This document shows, in pieces, positions 47,711-56,697 of a stretch of 64,000 nt of DNA. Source of the stretch: Roseiarcus sp963761435 (GTDB lineage Bacteria > Pseudomonadota > Alphaproteobacteria > Rhizobiales > Beijerinckiaceae). Made by a program: the position numbers and the translations under genes. The stretch lies in assembly GCA_963761435.1 (NCBI GenBank), contig CAVXHJ010000010.1, positions 1,240,001-1,304,000 on the forward strand. Reading direction: 5' to 3'. The notes beneath the pieces are model-generated. The model ran no database searches. It had not been told where the DNA came from and saw only the letters and a list, made by a program, of their open reading frames with translations. Position 1 is the first letter of the stretch. Each line of letters starts with the position of its first letter.

Positions 47711-49207
47711 TCAGTTCATCGTCGGGATCGAGAACTGCGCCCCGTCCTTGATGCCGGACGGCCAGCGGGCGGTGACGGTCTTGGTGCGGGTGTAGAAGCG
47801 AATCGAATCGGGTCCGTGCTGGTTCAGGTCGCCGAAGCCCGAGCGCTTCCAGCCGCCGAACGTATAGTAGGCGACCGGAACGGGAATCGGCACGTTGACG
47901 CCGATCATGCCGACCTTGACCTTGGTTGCGAAGTCGCGCGCGGCGTCGCCGTCGCGGGTGAAGATCGCGACCCCGTTGCCATATTCGTGGTCGTTGCACA
48001 GGCCCAGCGCCTCGCCGTAATCGTGGGCGCGCACGACCGACAGCACCGGGCCGAAGATCTCTTCCTTGTAGATGCGCATGTCCTTCGTCACGTTGTCGAA
48101 GAGACAGCCGCCCATGTAGAAGCCGTTCTCGTAGCCCTGCATCTTGAAATCGCGCCCGTCGACGACGAGCTTCGCGCCCTCCTTGACGCCGACATCGACA
48201 TAGCCGCGCACCTTCTCCAGCGCCGCCTTGGTGACGAGCGGACCATAGTCGGCGCCGGAATCGGTCGACGGTCCGATTTTCAGCGACTCCACGCGCGGAA
48301 TGAGCCGGCGCATGAGCTCGTCCGCAGTCTTCTGCCCGACAGGCACCGCGACAGAGACCGCCATGCACCGCTCGCCGGCCGAGCCGTAGCCGGCGCCGAT
48401 GAGCGCATCGACGGTCTGGTCCATGTCGGCGTCGGGCATGACCACCATGTGGTTCTTGGCGCCGCCGAAGCACTGCACGCGCTTGCCGGTCGCCGTGCCC
48501 CGCGAATAAATGTACTCGGCGATCGGGGTCGAGCCGACGAAGCCGATCGCCTGAATGTCGGGATCATCGAGGATGGCGTCGACCGCCTCCTTGTCGCCGT
48601 TGACGACGTTGAGGATGCCCGGAGGCCCGCCCGCCTCGACGAACAGTTCGCCCAACCGCATCGGGACGCCCGGATCGCGCTCCGAGGGTTTCAGGATGAA
48701 GGCGTTGCCGCAGGCGATCGCCGGCGCGAGCTTCCACAAGGGGATCATCGCCGGAAAATTGAACGGGGTGATGCCGGCGACGACGCCGAGCGGCTGGCGC
48801 ATCGAATAGAGATCGATGCCCGGGCCGGCGCCGTCGGTATATTCGCCCTTCATGAGATGGGGCACGCCGAGCGCGAATTCGACCACCTCGACCCCGCGCT
48901 GGATGTCGCCCTTGGCGTCCGCGATCGTCTTGCCGTGCTCGCGCGCAAGAATGTCGGCGAGCTCGTCGTTGTGCTTGGCGATGAGGTCGAGGAACTTCAT
49001 CAAGACGCGAGCACGGCGCTGGGGATTGGTCGCCGCCCAGGCGCCTTGCGCGGCTTTGGCGTTCTCGACCGCGGCCCGGACTTCGGCCTTGGACGCAAGC
49101 GCGACATGCGCGCGCACCGTTCCGTCCATCGGCTGGAAGACGTCCGCGCTCCGTCCCGACTTGCCGGCCACGTTCTTGCCGCCGACGAAATGCCCATACT
49201 CGATCAT
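47711..49207 (-). CDS. mmsA: Methylmalonate-semialdehyde dehydrogenase (CoA-acylating)
   Basis: 498 residues from ATG 49207. Converts methylmalonate semialdehyde to propionyl-CoA, the last specific step in valine (and myo-inositol) breakdown. ALDH fold: FPAMIPLWKLAPAIACGNA, the cofactor motif GFVGSTPIAEYI and the catalytic Cys in YGSAGERCMAVSVAV near residue 285. As in this ALDH subfamily, the Cys is in the GERCMA form. It is divergent from the LysR fragment, with an inverted repeat between. Confidence 0.93.
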   Translation of the reverse strand: MIEYGHFVGGKNVAGKSGRSADVFQPMDGTVRAHVALASKAEVRAAVENAKAAQGAWAATNPQRRARVLMKFLDLIAKHNDELADILAREHGKTIADAKGDIQRGVEVVEFALGVPHLMKGEYTDGAGPGIDLYSMRQPLGVVAGITPFNFPAMIPLWKLAPAIACGNAFILKPSERDPGVPMRLGELFVEAGGPPGILNVVNGDKEAVDAILDDPDIQAIGFVGSTPIAEYIYSRGTATGKRVQCFGGAKNHMVVMPDADMDQTVDALIGAGYGSAGERCMAVSVAVPVGQKTADELMRRLIPRVESLKIGPSTDSGADYGPLVTKAALEKVRGYVDVGVKEGAKLVVDGRDFKMQGYENGFYMGGCLFDNVTKDMRIYKEEIFGPVLSVVRAHDYGEALGLCNDHEYGNGVAIFTRDGDAARDFATKVKVGMIGVNVPIPVPVAYYTFGGWKRSGFGDLNQHGPDSIRFYTRTKTVTARWPSGIKDGAQFSIPTMN

Positions 49208-49260
49208 CGCTCCGCTCCCTGATGTTCGGCTCCTGCGCGCTTTTATGCGCCACGATTTTG

Positions 49261-49297
49261 CGCACAGCAATTCGAGAGATCGCGCATCGGCTGTGCG
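49261..49297. promoter_or_regulatory. Inverted repeat between mmsA and the LysR fragment
   Basis: CGCACAG (49261-49267) and CTGTGCG (49291-49297), 23 nt apart, in the 111-bp gap between the divergent mmsA and lysR starts. Fits a LysR-type binding site upstream of mmsA. Confidence 0.4.
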
Positions 49298-49318
49298 AAA
49301 ATGTGCTAACCATCACCC

Positions 49319-49412
49319 ATGGACTGGGACAACGTCAGGGTCTTTCTCGCGGTCGCGCGCGGCGGGCAGTTCGTGGCCGCCGCCAAGCGGCTCAGGCTCG
49401 ACCATGCGACGG
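49319..49412 (+). pseudogene. 5' fragment of lysR gene (94 bp)
   Basis: Starts ATG-GAC-TGG-GAC and encodes MDWDNVRVFLAVARGGQF through DHATE. It matches the first 94 bases of the complete lysR gene (50133-50226) at 89 of 94 positions, then diverges abruptly at 49413. It retains the promoter-proximal position next to mmsA. Probably the original lysR start, cut off from the rest by the cassette that follows. Confidence 0.8.
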
Positions 49413-49442
49413 AATTTGCCTTGCCGCGCGTCTCGTTGCGCG

Positions 49443-49459
49443 GTAAGGATTTTCCTTAC
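49443..49459. promoter_or_regulatory. Palindrome upstream of mazE
   Basis: GTAAGGA-TTT-TCCTTAC, 7-bp arms, 23 bases before the antitoxin start. Likely autoregulatory operator of the toxin-antitoxin pair. Confidence 0.45.
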
Positions 49460-49482
49460 TCGGTAGCCCCAAGAAAAGCGAC

Positions 49483-49698
49483 ATGATCACCAGCAAGCTG
49501 ACCAGCAAAGCGCAGACCACGATTCCACAGGCGGTTCGCGCCGCGCTGCGCCTCGCGGAAGGCGATGAGCTTGCCTATCAGATCGAGGGCGGCAGGGTTA
49601 TTCTGACGAAAGTCATGGAGCGCGAAGCCGAGGACCCATTCGGCGCCTTCGTGGAATGGGATAGCCCTGCGGACCGGAAAGCCTATGGAAAGCTTTGA
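49483..49698 (+). CDS. mazE: AbrB/MazE-type antitoxin
   Basis: 71 residues. A swapped-hairpin AbrB domain occupies the first 45 residues: SKLTSKAQTTIPQAVRAALRL followed by GDELAYQIEGGRVIL. The acidic C-terminal tail (EREAEDPFGAFVEWD) is the expected toxin-binding part. Overlaps the toxin gene by 14 bases, so it is translated just ahead of it. Located between the two lysR copies. Confidence 0.85.
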   Translation: MITSKLTSKAQTTIPQAVRAALRLAEGDELAYQIEGGRVILTKVMEREAEDPFGAFVEWDSPADRKAYGKL

Positions 49699-50029
49699 GC
49701 AGGGCGATGTCGTCCGCGTGCCTTTTCCCTACACGGATCGCGCGACCCGGCAACGGCGGCCGGCGCTGGTCGTATCCAGAGGAGGCCTCGGCGAGGACCG
49801 GCGCCTCCTCTGGGTTGCGATGATCACCAGCGCCGAGAACCGGCCCTGGCCAGACGATGTTTCCTTCGCTGAGGCCTACGCCGAGGCCGGCCTGCCCGCG
49901 CCGTCAATCGTCCGCCCCTGCAAACTGGCGACCATCGAAAGCGGCCACGCGGAAAAGATCGGCCGCGTGGACGCGAAACTCATGGAGCAAGTCGTCGCGT
50001 TTCTCCGCCGCGCCCTGCTTGCGGCATAG
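49685..50029 (+). CDS. mazF: PemK/MazF-type mRNA interferase toxin
   Basis: 114 residues. Type II toxin that cleaves RNA. Family features: GDVVRVPFPYTDRA at the start, RRPALVVSRG (with the conserved Arg), and CKLATIESGHAEKIGRVD. Start ATG overlaps the antitoxin by 14 bases. The pair forms a 720-bp cassette with its flanks, inserted between direct copies of the lysR 5' end. Confidence 0.85.
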   Translation: MESFEQGDVVRVPFPYTDRATRQRRPALVVSRGGLGEDRRLLWVAMITSAENRPWPDDVSFAEAYAEAGLPAPSIVRPCKLATIESGHAEKIGRVDAKLMEQVVAFLRRALLAA

Positions 50030-50132
50030 CGCCGCGCGACGGGGCGGCGCGAATTGCAGAGCGGCGGCGACGCCGCCCCGGCCGGTTCAGCCACCCGGCC
50101 CTACAGGGTTGCGCCTTTAAGGGAACGTGCGA

Positions 50133-51014
50133 GTGGACTGGGACAACGTCAGGGTCTTTCTCGCGGTCGCGCGCGGCGGGCAGTTCGTCGCCGCCGCCAA
50201 GCGGCTGAAACTCGACCATGCGACGGTGAGCCGCCGCATCGCGGCGCTCGAGGCAACCATTGGCGCGAAACTGTTCGACCGGCGCACGACCGGGGCGAAG
50301 CTCACCGGCGCCGGGGAACGGTTCATCGGCGCGGCGGAGCAGATGGAGAGCGCTTTCCTGCACGCCCAGGGCGAAATCTCCGGCGTCGATCTCGAACTCG
50401 CGGGCGACGTGCGGATCGGAGCGCCGGACGGGTTTTCGACCTATTACCTGACCCATGCGCTGCGCGACTTCGCCGAGCGGCATCCGGGGGTCAGGCTGCA
50501 ACTCATGCCGCTGCCGCAACTGACCCCGCTCGCGCGGCGCGAGGTCGACGTCGTCGTCGGCCTCGACAAGCCGGAAGCGGGACGGTTCGTCGCCCGCAAG
50601 CTCACCGACTATACGCTCGGAATCTACGCCAGCGCGTCTTATCTCAAGCGCAACGGCGCGCCCGCCGACGTCGAGGGGCTTAAGGGCCATAGGCTTATCG
50701 GCTATGTCGAGGAACACGCGTTCTCGACCGCGCTCTCCTACGTGCGCGAGCTTTTTGACGGCGCGCCGACCGGCTTCGAAAGCGCGAGCGCCGTTACCCA
50801 GCTCGAGGCGCTGCGAGCGGGCGTCGGCCTTGGCGTCGTGCACGACTTCATCGCCCGCCGCTTCAAGGACCTCGTGCGCGTCCTGCCCGAACGGAGCGCA
50901 ATGCGCGCTTACTGGCTGGTCACGCACGAGGATACGCGCGGCCTCGGCCGCATCCGCGCGGTCGCCGACCATCTGGCGAAAGCGGTGGCAAGGGACAGGG
51001 GGATGTTCTTGTGA
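50133..51014 (+). CDS. LysR-family transcriptional regulator
   Basis: 293 residues. N-terminal LysR helix-turn-helix (DNVRVFLAVARGGQF, AAAKRLKLDHATVSRRIAAL, LFDRRTTGAKLTGAGER), then a periplasmic-binding-protein-like effector domain. The start is taken as GTG 50133, which lines up with the ATG of the duplicated fragment; GTG at 50127 is also in frame. In the presumed ancestor the gene was divergent from mmsA and may control valine degradation; here 0.8 kb separates it from mmsA. Confidence 0.85.
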   Translation: MDWDNVRVFLAVARGGQFVAAAKRLKLDHATVSRRIAALEATIGAKLFDRRTTGAKLTGAGERFIGAAEQMESAFLHAQGEISGVDLELAGDVRIGAPDGFSTYYLTHALRDFAERHPGVRLQLMPLPQLTPLARREVDVVVGLDKPEAGRFVARKLTDYTLGIYASASYLKRNGAPADVEGLKGHRLIGYVEEHAFSTALSYVRELFDGAPTGFESASAVTQLEALRAGVGLGVVHDFIARRFKDLVRVLPERSAMRAYWLVTHEDTRGLGRIRAVADHLAKAVARDRGMFL

Positions 51015-51046
51015 GGGCCGCGGACCAGCTCGACGGCGCCTAAGCC

Positions 51047-52804
51047 TCAGCGGGCCGCCTCTTTGGCGCGCTCGGCGTCGCATTGCGAGAGATGCATCGG
51101 CGGCGGCAGCTTGGCCGCCCTGTCGGGTGGGAGGCAAAGCGGCGCGCCCGCCTTGACCAGCCCCTCCACGATCTTGTCCCTGTCCTCGGGGCGCCGGTAA
51201 GCCGCTGCATAGCCCAGATCCTCGACAGTGACGCCCGGAAAACGCCGCTTGAATTCCGCGAGCGTCGCCGCTGCTGAGCCATCGCCGAGCTCGGCTTCGC
51301 TGGCGAGCTGATACCCCATCCTCCAGGGGTCCGGCGGAATCCAGGCGTGCGTCCGGCGCACCATGTCGATGGCCTCGGCGTAGCGGCCCACGAAGTAATA
51401 GGAGTCGACGCAATGGATGGCGTACCAGACCACCGGCATCGTGTTCAGGCGGAATGCGCGGTCGCAGAGCTCCACGCCGCGCTCGGGCTGACCGAGATAA
51501 GCCATCGACAGCGCGGCCTTCATCATGATGTCGGCCGAACTCGGGTTGAGCCTCAGGCCCCGCTCGACCTCGGCCTCGCTCTGCGCGAAATCGCCGACCA
51601 TCGCGAAATTCGCCGCGAGCGCGACGTGCGGCTCGGCGTCGAGCGGATCGACTTCAATCGCCTTGCGGAGGTAGCGCTCCATTTCCGTGAGCGCAGCGAC
51701 GAAGTCCGCGCCTGCGACCATCGCGTAGAGCAGCGCGGCCCAGCCTCGCTGGACATAGATGAAACTGAGCCGCGGGTCCTTGGCGATCGCGGCGTCGAAA
51801 TCGCGCTTAGCTTCGGCAAAGCCGTCCGCGGTCCCCTTGAGGTAATCGGCATAGCCGAGCGCATAAAGATCGTAGGCGGTGCGCGCCTCGGGCGCCTTCG
51901 CCTTGGCGGCGTCGATCGCCCTCATGACGAAGAAGTTGCGGCTGCCGAGCGTCGAGGCGACACTGTCGGCGACGTCGGCCTGCAAGGCGAGGAGATCGCC
52001 CGCGGTCGGAGCCTGCCAGCGGTTCGACCAGACGCTGGCGCCGGTAGCGCCGTCGGTGACCTGCGCGCTGACCTGGACGAGGTCGCCCTCGCGCTGCACG
52101 GCGCCGGTCAGCACATATTGGACCTTCAAATCCTTGGCGACCTCGCGCGCGTCTAGGTCGTGGCGGTTCATGGACGCGGTCACCGAATCGGCGATCACGT
52201 CGATATCGCGAAGGCGTGAGAAGTCGGTGGCGATATCGGTCGTAACGCCTTTGGCGAGCTGCCCGGAAAGCGAATCGCCGCTGATGTTGACGAACGGCAT
52301 CGCGGCCAGGCTCGGCTTGCCGGAGGGCGCCGGGCCGCGCGAGCGCAGGCCCCACCCGCCCACAATGACGAGCGCGACGAGGACGGCCGCGCCGACGCCC
52401 CACAATCGCCAGTCCACGCCCAGCCAGCCGCGCGCCGACGCGGCCCCGACGCCAGCGTCGGCGGGCTCGGGCTCGCTCGTCGGCCGCTCGCCCGGACTTT
52501 GCGACGCCTCAGGCGCGACGAATTGGTAGCCCCGTCCGGGAACGGTCGCGATCGCGTCGGAGCCCAGGAGCCGGCGCAATGTGGCGATCTGGACCTGGAG
52601 ATTGCCTTCCTCGACCGTGACATTGGGCCAGACGAGATCGAGGAGCTCGTCTTTGGAGACGACCCGGTCGCGCCGTTCGATCAAGGCCATCAGGAGGTCG
52701 AATGCGCGCGCGCCGATCTTCGCCGGCTCGCCGTCAATCAGGAGCCGGCGCCGCGCCGGGTCGACGACGATCCTGCCGAACCTCTGCTGGAAGGCCTCGT
52801 CCAT
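51047..52804 (-). CDS. CadC-like regulator: winged helix, one membrane helix, TPR periplasmic part
   Basis: 585 residues from ATG 52804 (an upstream ATG at 52849 adds 15 residues). Residues 1-95 form an OmpR/PhoB-type DNA-binding domain (RRRLLIDGEPAKIGARAFDLLMALI, LLDLVWPNVTVEEGNLQVQI, VPGRGYQFV). A single membrane helix follows at about residues 130-155 (WGVGAAVLVALVIVGGWGL). The periplasmic part holds a TolB-like segment (PFVNISGDSLSGQLAKGVTTDI) and then several TPR-type repeats, many from ARTAYDLYALGYADY on. Architecture fits a one-component membrane-bound regulator; signal unknown. Confidence 0.82.
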   Translation of the reverse strand: MDEAFQQRFGRIVVDPARRRLLIDGEPAKIGARAFDLLMALIERRDRVVSKDELLDLVWPNVTVEEGNLQVQIATLRRLLGSDAIATVPGRGYQFVAPEASQSPGERPTSEPEPADAGVGAASARGWLGVDWRLWGVGAAVLVALVIVGGWGLRSRGPAPSGKPSLAAMPFVNISGDSLSGQLAKGVTTDIATDFSRLRDIDVIADSVTASMNRHDLDAREVAKDLKVQYVLTGAVQREGDLVQVSAQVTDGATGASVWSNRWQAPTAGDLLALQADVADSVASTLGSRNFFVMRAIDAAKAKAPEARTAYDLYALGYADYLKGTADGFAEAKRDFDAAIAKDPRLSFIYVQRGWAALLYAMVAGADFVAALTEMERYLRKAIEVDPLDAEPHVALAANFAMVGDFAQSEAEVERGLRLNPSSADIMMKAALSMAYLGQPERGVELCDRAFRLNTMPVVWYAIHCVDSYYFVGRYAEAIDMVRRTHAWIPPDPWRMGYQLASEAELGDGSAAATLAEFKRRFPGVTVEDLGYAAAYRRPEDRDKIVEGLVKAGAPLCLPPDRAAKLPPPMHLSQCDAERAKEAAR

Positions 52805-53023
52805 GGCGCGCCTTCTTCCGCGCGGCCACACGATTGCATGGCCTGTCAATTCATACGCCGACCTTCGGTCGCCGAAAAGACGCTGGCCGGCGCCCCCACG
52901 GCGGATTCAGATCTTTTAAGGCCGAATTTAAGCCGACTTAAGGACTGAGGCCGCGTTCCTCGGCCAACCTTGCCCGCATCGGGACGCGCGCCCCGCGCCG
53001 CGATGAATCGAGGAGGGCCTGTG

Positions 53024-53509
53024 GTGAAGACGAAGACTTCGACAGTTGCGCTATGTGCGCTGCTCGCCGGACTTGCAGCCGCGGCCCCCGGGGAAAGCGC
53101 GGTCCTGCCGCCGGAGGGCGCGACGACCTACGTCGCCGAAGCGATTGGGCGCGTCATCGACGTCTCTCCGGATGGCAAGGGAGCAGTGGAGACGCTCGTG
53201 GAGGTGGCCGGGACAACCCAAAATACGCTCGGTCAGTCGATTTTCGATCAGATGAAGGCGCGTTGCCTGATCTCTTTCACCTCGGACGGCGCAAAGTCCT
53301 CAGCCGTGGGCGCCTGTTCGGAAATCGACGGCGACGGCGACATTCTCTTCACGAGCTTCAACGGCGCCGCTGGCAAGCTGCTCGGCGGGACCGGCAAGTA
53401 CGCCAAGATGACCGGATCGGCCGTCTTCTCCCTGACGCCCGAGCCGGTCGCGGTGGCAGGCGAGATCGCGTTTTCCGTGAAGCACGAGGTCAACTGGGCG
53501 CTGAGGTAA
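53024..53509 (+). CDS. Exported hypothetical protein
   Basis: 161 residues from GTG 53024 with AGGAGG at 53011; GTG at 53021 is also possible. Signal peptide (STVALCALLAGLAAAAPGES). The rest is a single domain, mostly beta-strand, with SIFDQMKARCLISF, a second Cys in VGACSEIDGDGDILF and a repeated GKLLGGTGKYAKMTGSA that resembles the barrel of allene-oxide-cyclase-like or AOC-type proteins. No firm family. Divergent from the CadC-like regulator gene. Confidence 0.6.
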   Translation: MKTKTSTVALCALLAGLAAAAPGESAVLPPEGATTYVAEAIGRVIDVSPDGKGAVETLVEVAGTTQNTLGQSIFDQMKARCLISFTSDGAKSSAVGACSEIDGDGDILFTSFNGAAGKLLGGTGKYAKMTGSAVFSLTPEPVAVAGEIAFSVKHEVNWALR

Positions 53510-53555
53510 GCGTCACCTTTCCTCGTGTGGAAAAGCGCGCCGAGCGTAAACCAAA

Positions 53556-54325
53556 TCACTGCGCCGTGAGTCCCCCGTCGACCATGAACTCCCCCCCGGT
53601 GGTGAACGAGGATTCGTCGCTGGCGAGGAAGAGGATCGTGTCAGCGCGACCTCTTCGGCCTTGCCCATGCGGCCCATCGGCGCGGCGCGTTCGAGGCCCG
53701 TGCGCACCCGCTCAGGGTTCTTCGCCCGCGCGATGCCCTCAAGCACCATCGGCGTCTCGGCGAACGAGGGATGCACCGAATTCACCCGGATCTTGTAGCC
53801 CGAGCGCGCACAATGGAGGGCGGCGGATTTGGTCAGGAGGCGCACCGCGCCCTTGCTGGCGCAATAGCCTAGCGACGAGGCGTCGCCGATGATGCCGGCG
53901 ACCGAGGAGAGATTGACGATCGAGCCGCCGCCGCTCTCCTTCATCGCCCGCACCGCCTCGCGGCAACCCAAGAACGTGCCCTCGACATTGACCGCGTTGA
54001 CCTTGCGAAAGTCGGCGAGCGTCGTCGTCTCGATGCTGCCGAGCGTGCCGATGCCGGCGCTGTTGACGAGGATGTCGAGGCGGCCGAACTTGGCCAGGAC
54101 CGCATCGACCACTTCGCGCCAGCGCGCTTCGTCGGTCACGTCCTGCGCGAGCACGAGGTCAGCGTCCGTCCCGAGCGTATTCAGGCCCGATTCGTTGCGA
54201 TCGGTCGCCGCGACCTTCGCCCCCTCGCCATGGAACAGCGCCGCCGTCGCACGCCCGATTCCGGAGGCCGCGCCGGTGATGAGCGCGACCTTCCCGGCGA
54301 GACGCCCGGCTCTTTCCGCTTGCAT
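53556..54325 (-). CDS. Short-chain dehydrogenase, frameshifted near the C-terminus
   Basis: NAD(P)-dependent SDR of the glucose/ribitol dehydrogenase type. N-terminal cofactor motif TGAASGIGRAT near residue 18, NSAGIGTLG, catalytic Tyr-x3-Lys in GYCASKGA, and KIRVNSVHPSF. One base is missing near 53641-53646; with it the frame continues DTILFLASDESSFTTGGEF and ends MVDGGLTAQ, giving about 256 residues. It is the last gene of the operon desaturase-Rieske-SDR-SDR. Substrate unknown; an inositol or sugar alcohol is plausible in context. Confidence 0.82.
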
Positions 54326-54349
54326 CGTCGTCTCCCTTCGCTCAGCCTC

Positions 54350-55108
54350 TCATTTGGGCGCCATGCGAAGCGCGCCGTCGATACGGATGGTCTCGCCGTT
54401 GATATAGCCGTTCTCGACGATGTGCACGGCGAGCGCGGCGTACTCGGCGGGCTGGCCGAGGCGGGCGGGAAACGGCACCGAAGCGCCGAGCGAATCCTGC
54501 GCCGCCTGCGGCAGGCCGAACAGCATCGGCGTCATGAAGATGCCCGGCGCGATCGCGTTCACCCTGACGCCGATCTGGGCAAGCTCTCGCGCGATCGGCA
54601 GAGTCATCGCCACCACGCCCCCTTTTGAGGCTGAATACGCCGCCTGCCCGATCTGGCCGTCATACGCCGCTACCGAGGCGGTCGAGACGATGACGCCGCG
54701 CTCGCCGTCGATCGGCTCGAGCTTGCCCATCGCCGCGGCCGCAAGGCGGATCATGTTGAAGCTGCCGATCAGGTTGACGCGGATCACCCTCTCGAAGTCT
54801 TGCAGCGGATGAGGTCCGTCGCGGCCCACGACCCGCTTGGCCGTGCCGATGCCGGCGCAATTGACCAGCACCCGCGCCGGACCATGCGCCGCCGCGGCCT
54901 TGGCGATCGCCGCGCCGGCGGACGCTTCGTCCGCCACGTCGCCGACGACGGCGAGGCCGTGGATCGCCTTGGCCGCCTCCTCCGCCGCCGCGGTATTGAG
55001 ATCGAACACCGCGACTTTCGCGCCCTTGGCGGCGAGCGCTTCCGCCGTCGCCCGGCCGAGCCCCGACCCCCCGCCGGTCACGATCGCCGCAACCCCGGAA
55101 AGTTTCAT
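54350..55108 (-). CDS. Short-chain dehydrogenase (HSD10-like type)
   Basis: 252 residues from ATG 55108. TGGGSGLGRAT at residue 9, NCAGIGTAKR, catalytic AYSASKGGV (YxxxK), and PGIFMTPML near residue 195, as in 2-methyl-3-hydroxybutyryl-CoA/3-hydroxyacyl-CoA dehydrogenases type 2. It lies 24 bases before the other SDR gene and 83 after the Rieske gene; all are on the minus strand. Family resemblance is to acyl-CoA SDRs, but the locus suggests a polyol or its derivative as substrate; unresolved. Confidence 0.85.
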   Translation of the reverse strand: MKLSGVAAIVTGGGSGLGRATAEALAAKGAKVAVFDLNTAAAEEAAKAIHGLAVVGDVADEASAGAAIAKAAAAHGPARVLVNCAGIGTAKRVVGRDGPHPLQDFERVIRVNLIGSFNMIRLAAAAMGKLEPIDGERGVIVSTASVAAYDGQIGQAAYSASKGGVVAMTLPIARELAQIGVRVNAIAPGIFMTPMLFGLPQAAQDSLGASVPFPARLGQPAEYAALAVHIVENGYINGETIRIDGALRMAPK

Positions 55109-55191
55109 CGCGTCTCCTCCCCCTTTCCAGCCGCCCAGCCGACGCAAAAGGCGGATCAAACGACGGCTCTTGAAGCCCGCAGCCTCCGCGG

Positions 55192-55509
55192 TCAGTCGAG
55201 CTTGACGAGCAGCCTTCCGCCTTCAACCTTGACCGGAAACGTCTCGAGATTGACGCAGGCCGGCGCGCCCTTCGCTTCGCCGGTGGTGAAATCGAACCGG
55301 CCGTTGTGCATCGGACATTCGATGATCGTGCCCTGGACAAAACCGTCCGCGAGCTCGACCTGCTCGTGCGTGCAGAGACCATCGGTCGCGAAATAGCGAT
55401 TGTCGGCGGTGCGGTAGAGCGCATACTGGCGCCCCTCATGCTCGAACGGCGCGACGTCCTCGGGCAATATGCGGTCGGCGGCGCCGGCGTCGATCCAGGT
55501 CTCGCTCAT
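55192..55509 (-). CDS. Rieske-type [2Fe-2S] ferredoxin, MocE-like
   Basis: 105 residues. One Rieske domain: first ligand pair in CTHEQV (Cys, His), second pair in CPMHNGRF. Small stand-alone Rieske ferredoxins of this length carry electrons to mono-oxygenases and desaturases. It is 14 bases downstream of a desaturase gene, and this pair parallels mocE and mocD of rhizobial rhizopine catabolism. A cognate ferredoxin reductase (mocF) is not in the cluster. Confidence 0.85.
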   Translation of the reverse strand: MSETWIDAGAADRILPEDVAPFEHEGRQYALYRTADNRYFATDGLCTHEQVELADGFVQGTIIECPMHNGRFDFTTGEAKGAPACVNLETFPVKVEGGRLLVKLD

Positions 55510-55523
55510 GCCTGATCCTCCGG

Positions 55524-56614
55524 TTAGGCCTTCGCCGCCGCCGAGGCTGCGACGCGCAACCCGCGGTCGGGCAGAGCCGTCGCCCCCGCTGGAAGCTCAC
55601 GCTTCACGAAATAGGTCGGCTCCCGAAGCTGCCGGATCACCGTCGGGATGATCTCGCGATACGCGGCGAGCGTGTTCGGATAAGGCGTCGGGCACTGCGA
55701 CTTGATCTTCGCATGCAGCGCGGGGAGCGCGTGATACGGGATCAGGGGAAATATGTGATGCTCGACGTGATAGTTCATGTTCCAGTAGAGGAACCGGAAG
55801 ATCGGGTTCATGTAGACGGTGCGCGAATTGAGACGGTGGTCGAGAACGTCCTCGGCGAGGCCGAGATGTTGGGTCGCGCCGAAGAAAAGCACCAGCCAGG
55901 CGCCATAGAAGGACGGCAGGCCGATCAGCATGGCCGGCAGGATCGAGCGGGACCAAACGCAGGCGACGATTACGGCGGCGTAGATCGCCAGATAGATGCG
56001 CGCCTTGTAGTAGACCTTGGGCTGCTCGCTCTCGGGGATATAGGTCTGCTCCTCGGCGTCGAGCCGGCCGCCCGCATGCAGGAAGAGCTTGCGGAAGAAG
56101 GCCGGGCCCCCTTCAGCGCAAAGATGTTCAGAAGCAGCGAGGCGACGTCGGGCGGGCGCGGCGTGATGATCTCCGGGTCGCGGCCGACAATGATCGTGTC
56201 GGTGTGGTGACGGGTGTGGCTCCAGCGCCAGATTTCCGGCTCGCGCATCACCATGAAGCAGGCGATCTCGTAAACCGCGTCGTTCATCCATTTCGTCTTG
56301 AAGGCGGTGCGGTGGCCGCACTCGTGCCAGCGGCTGTCGGAAGAGCCGCCGTAGATCGCGCCGTAGATGATGAAGAACGGAACGGCGGCCCAGCTTCCCC
56401 AGAAATAGACGCCGAGGCCGCCCGTTACGGCGAGCGCCGCGAACCAGATCAGCGTGTCGCGGATAGCCGGGCCGTCCTTGCGCTCCATCAGCGCCTTGAG
56501 CTCGGCGCGCGGGATTTGCGGCGCGTACCATTTGGCCGAGGCGAGACCGGAGGCGACGGCCTTTTCGTTTTCCGGCCCGACGAGACTGTAATCGCGCGCA
56601 ACGAAGGCGGACAT
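55524..56614 (-). CDS. Fatty-acid-desaturase-like membrane diiron oxygenase, MocD-like, frameshifted
   Basis: About 363 residues when one G is restored in the run at 56107-56111 (FALKG joined to GPAFFRKLF). Three histidine boxes that bind the diiron site are in place: HECGH (near residue 97), HTRHH (near residue 134) and HVEHH (near residue 275). Several membrane helices (for example LIWFAALAVTGGLGVYFWG) separate them. Closest named family I recognise is the MocD group, proposed to demethylate O-methyl-scyllo-inosamine; it is followed by a MocE-like Rieske ferredoxin. The break is in a homopolymer, so likely an error. Confidence 0.83.
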
Positions 56615-56697
56615 TCGTTTCCTCCTTGGGGCGGCCGAGCGCGGCCGGCGACGGAGCCAACGGCTAATCGTAAGCCGGCCGCGAACTCAATGTCCCA

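Noticed and set aside
47816..49222. Long plus-strand frame opposite mmsA
   Set aside because: Antisense shadow of a well-conserved gene; composition is unlike protein.
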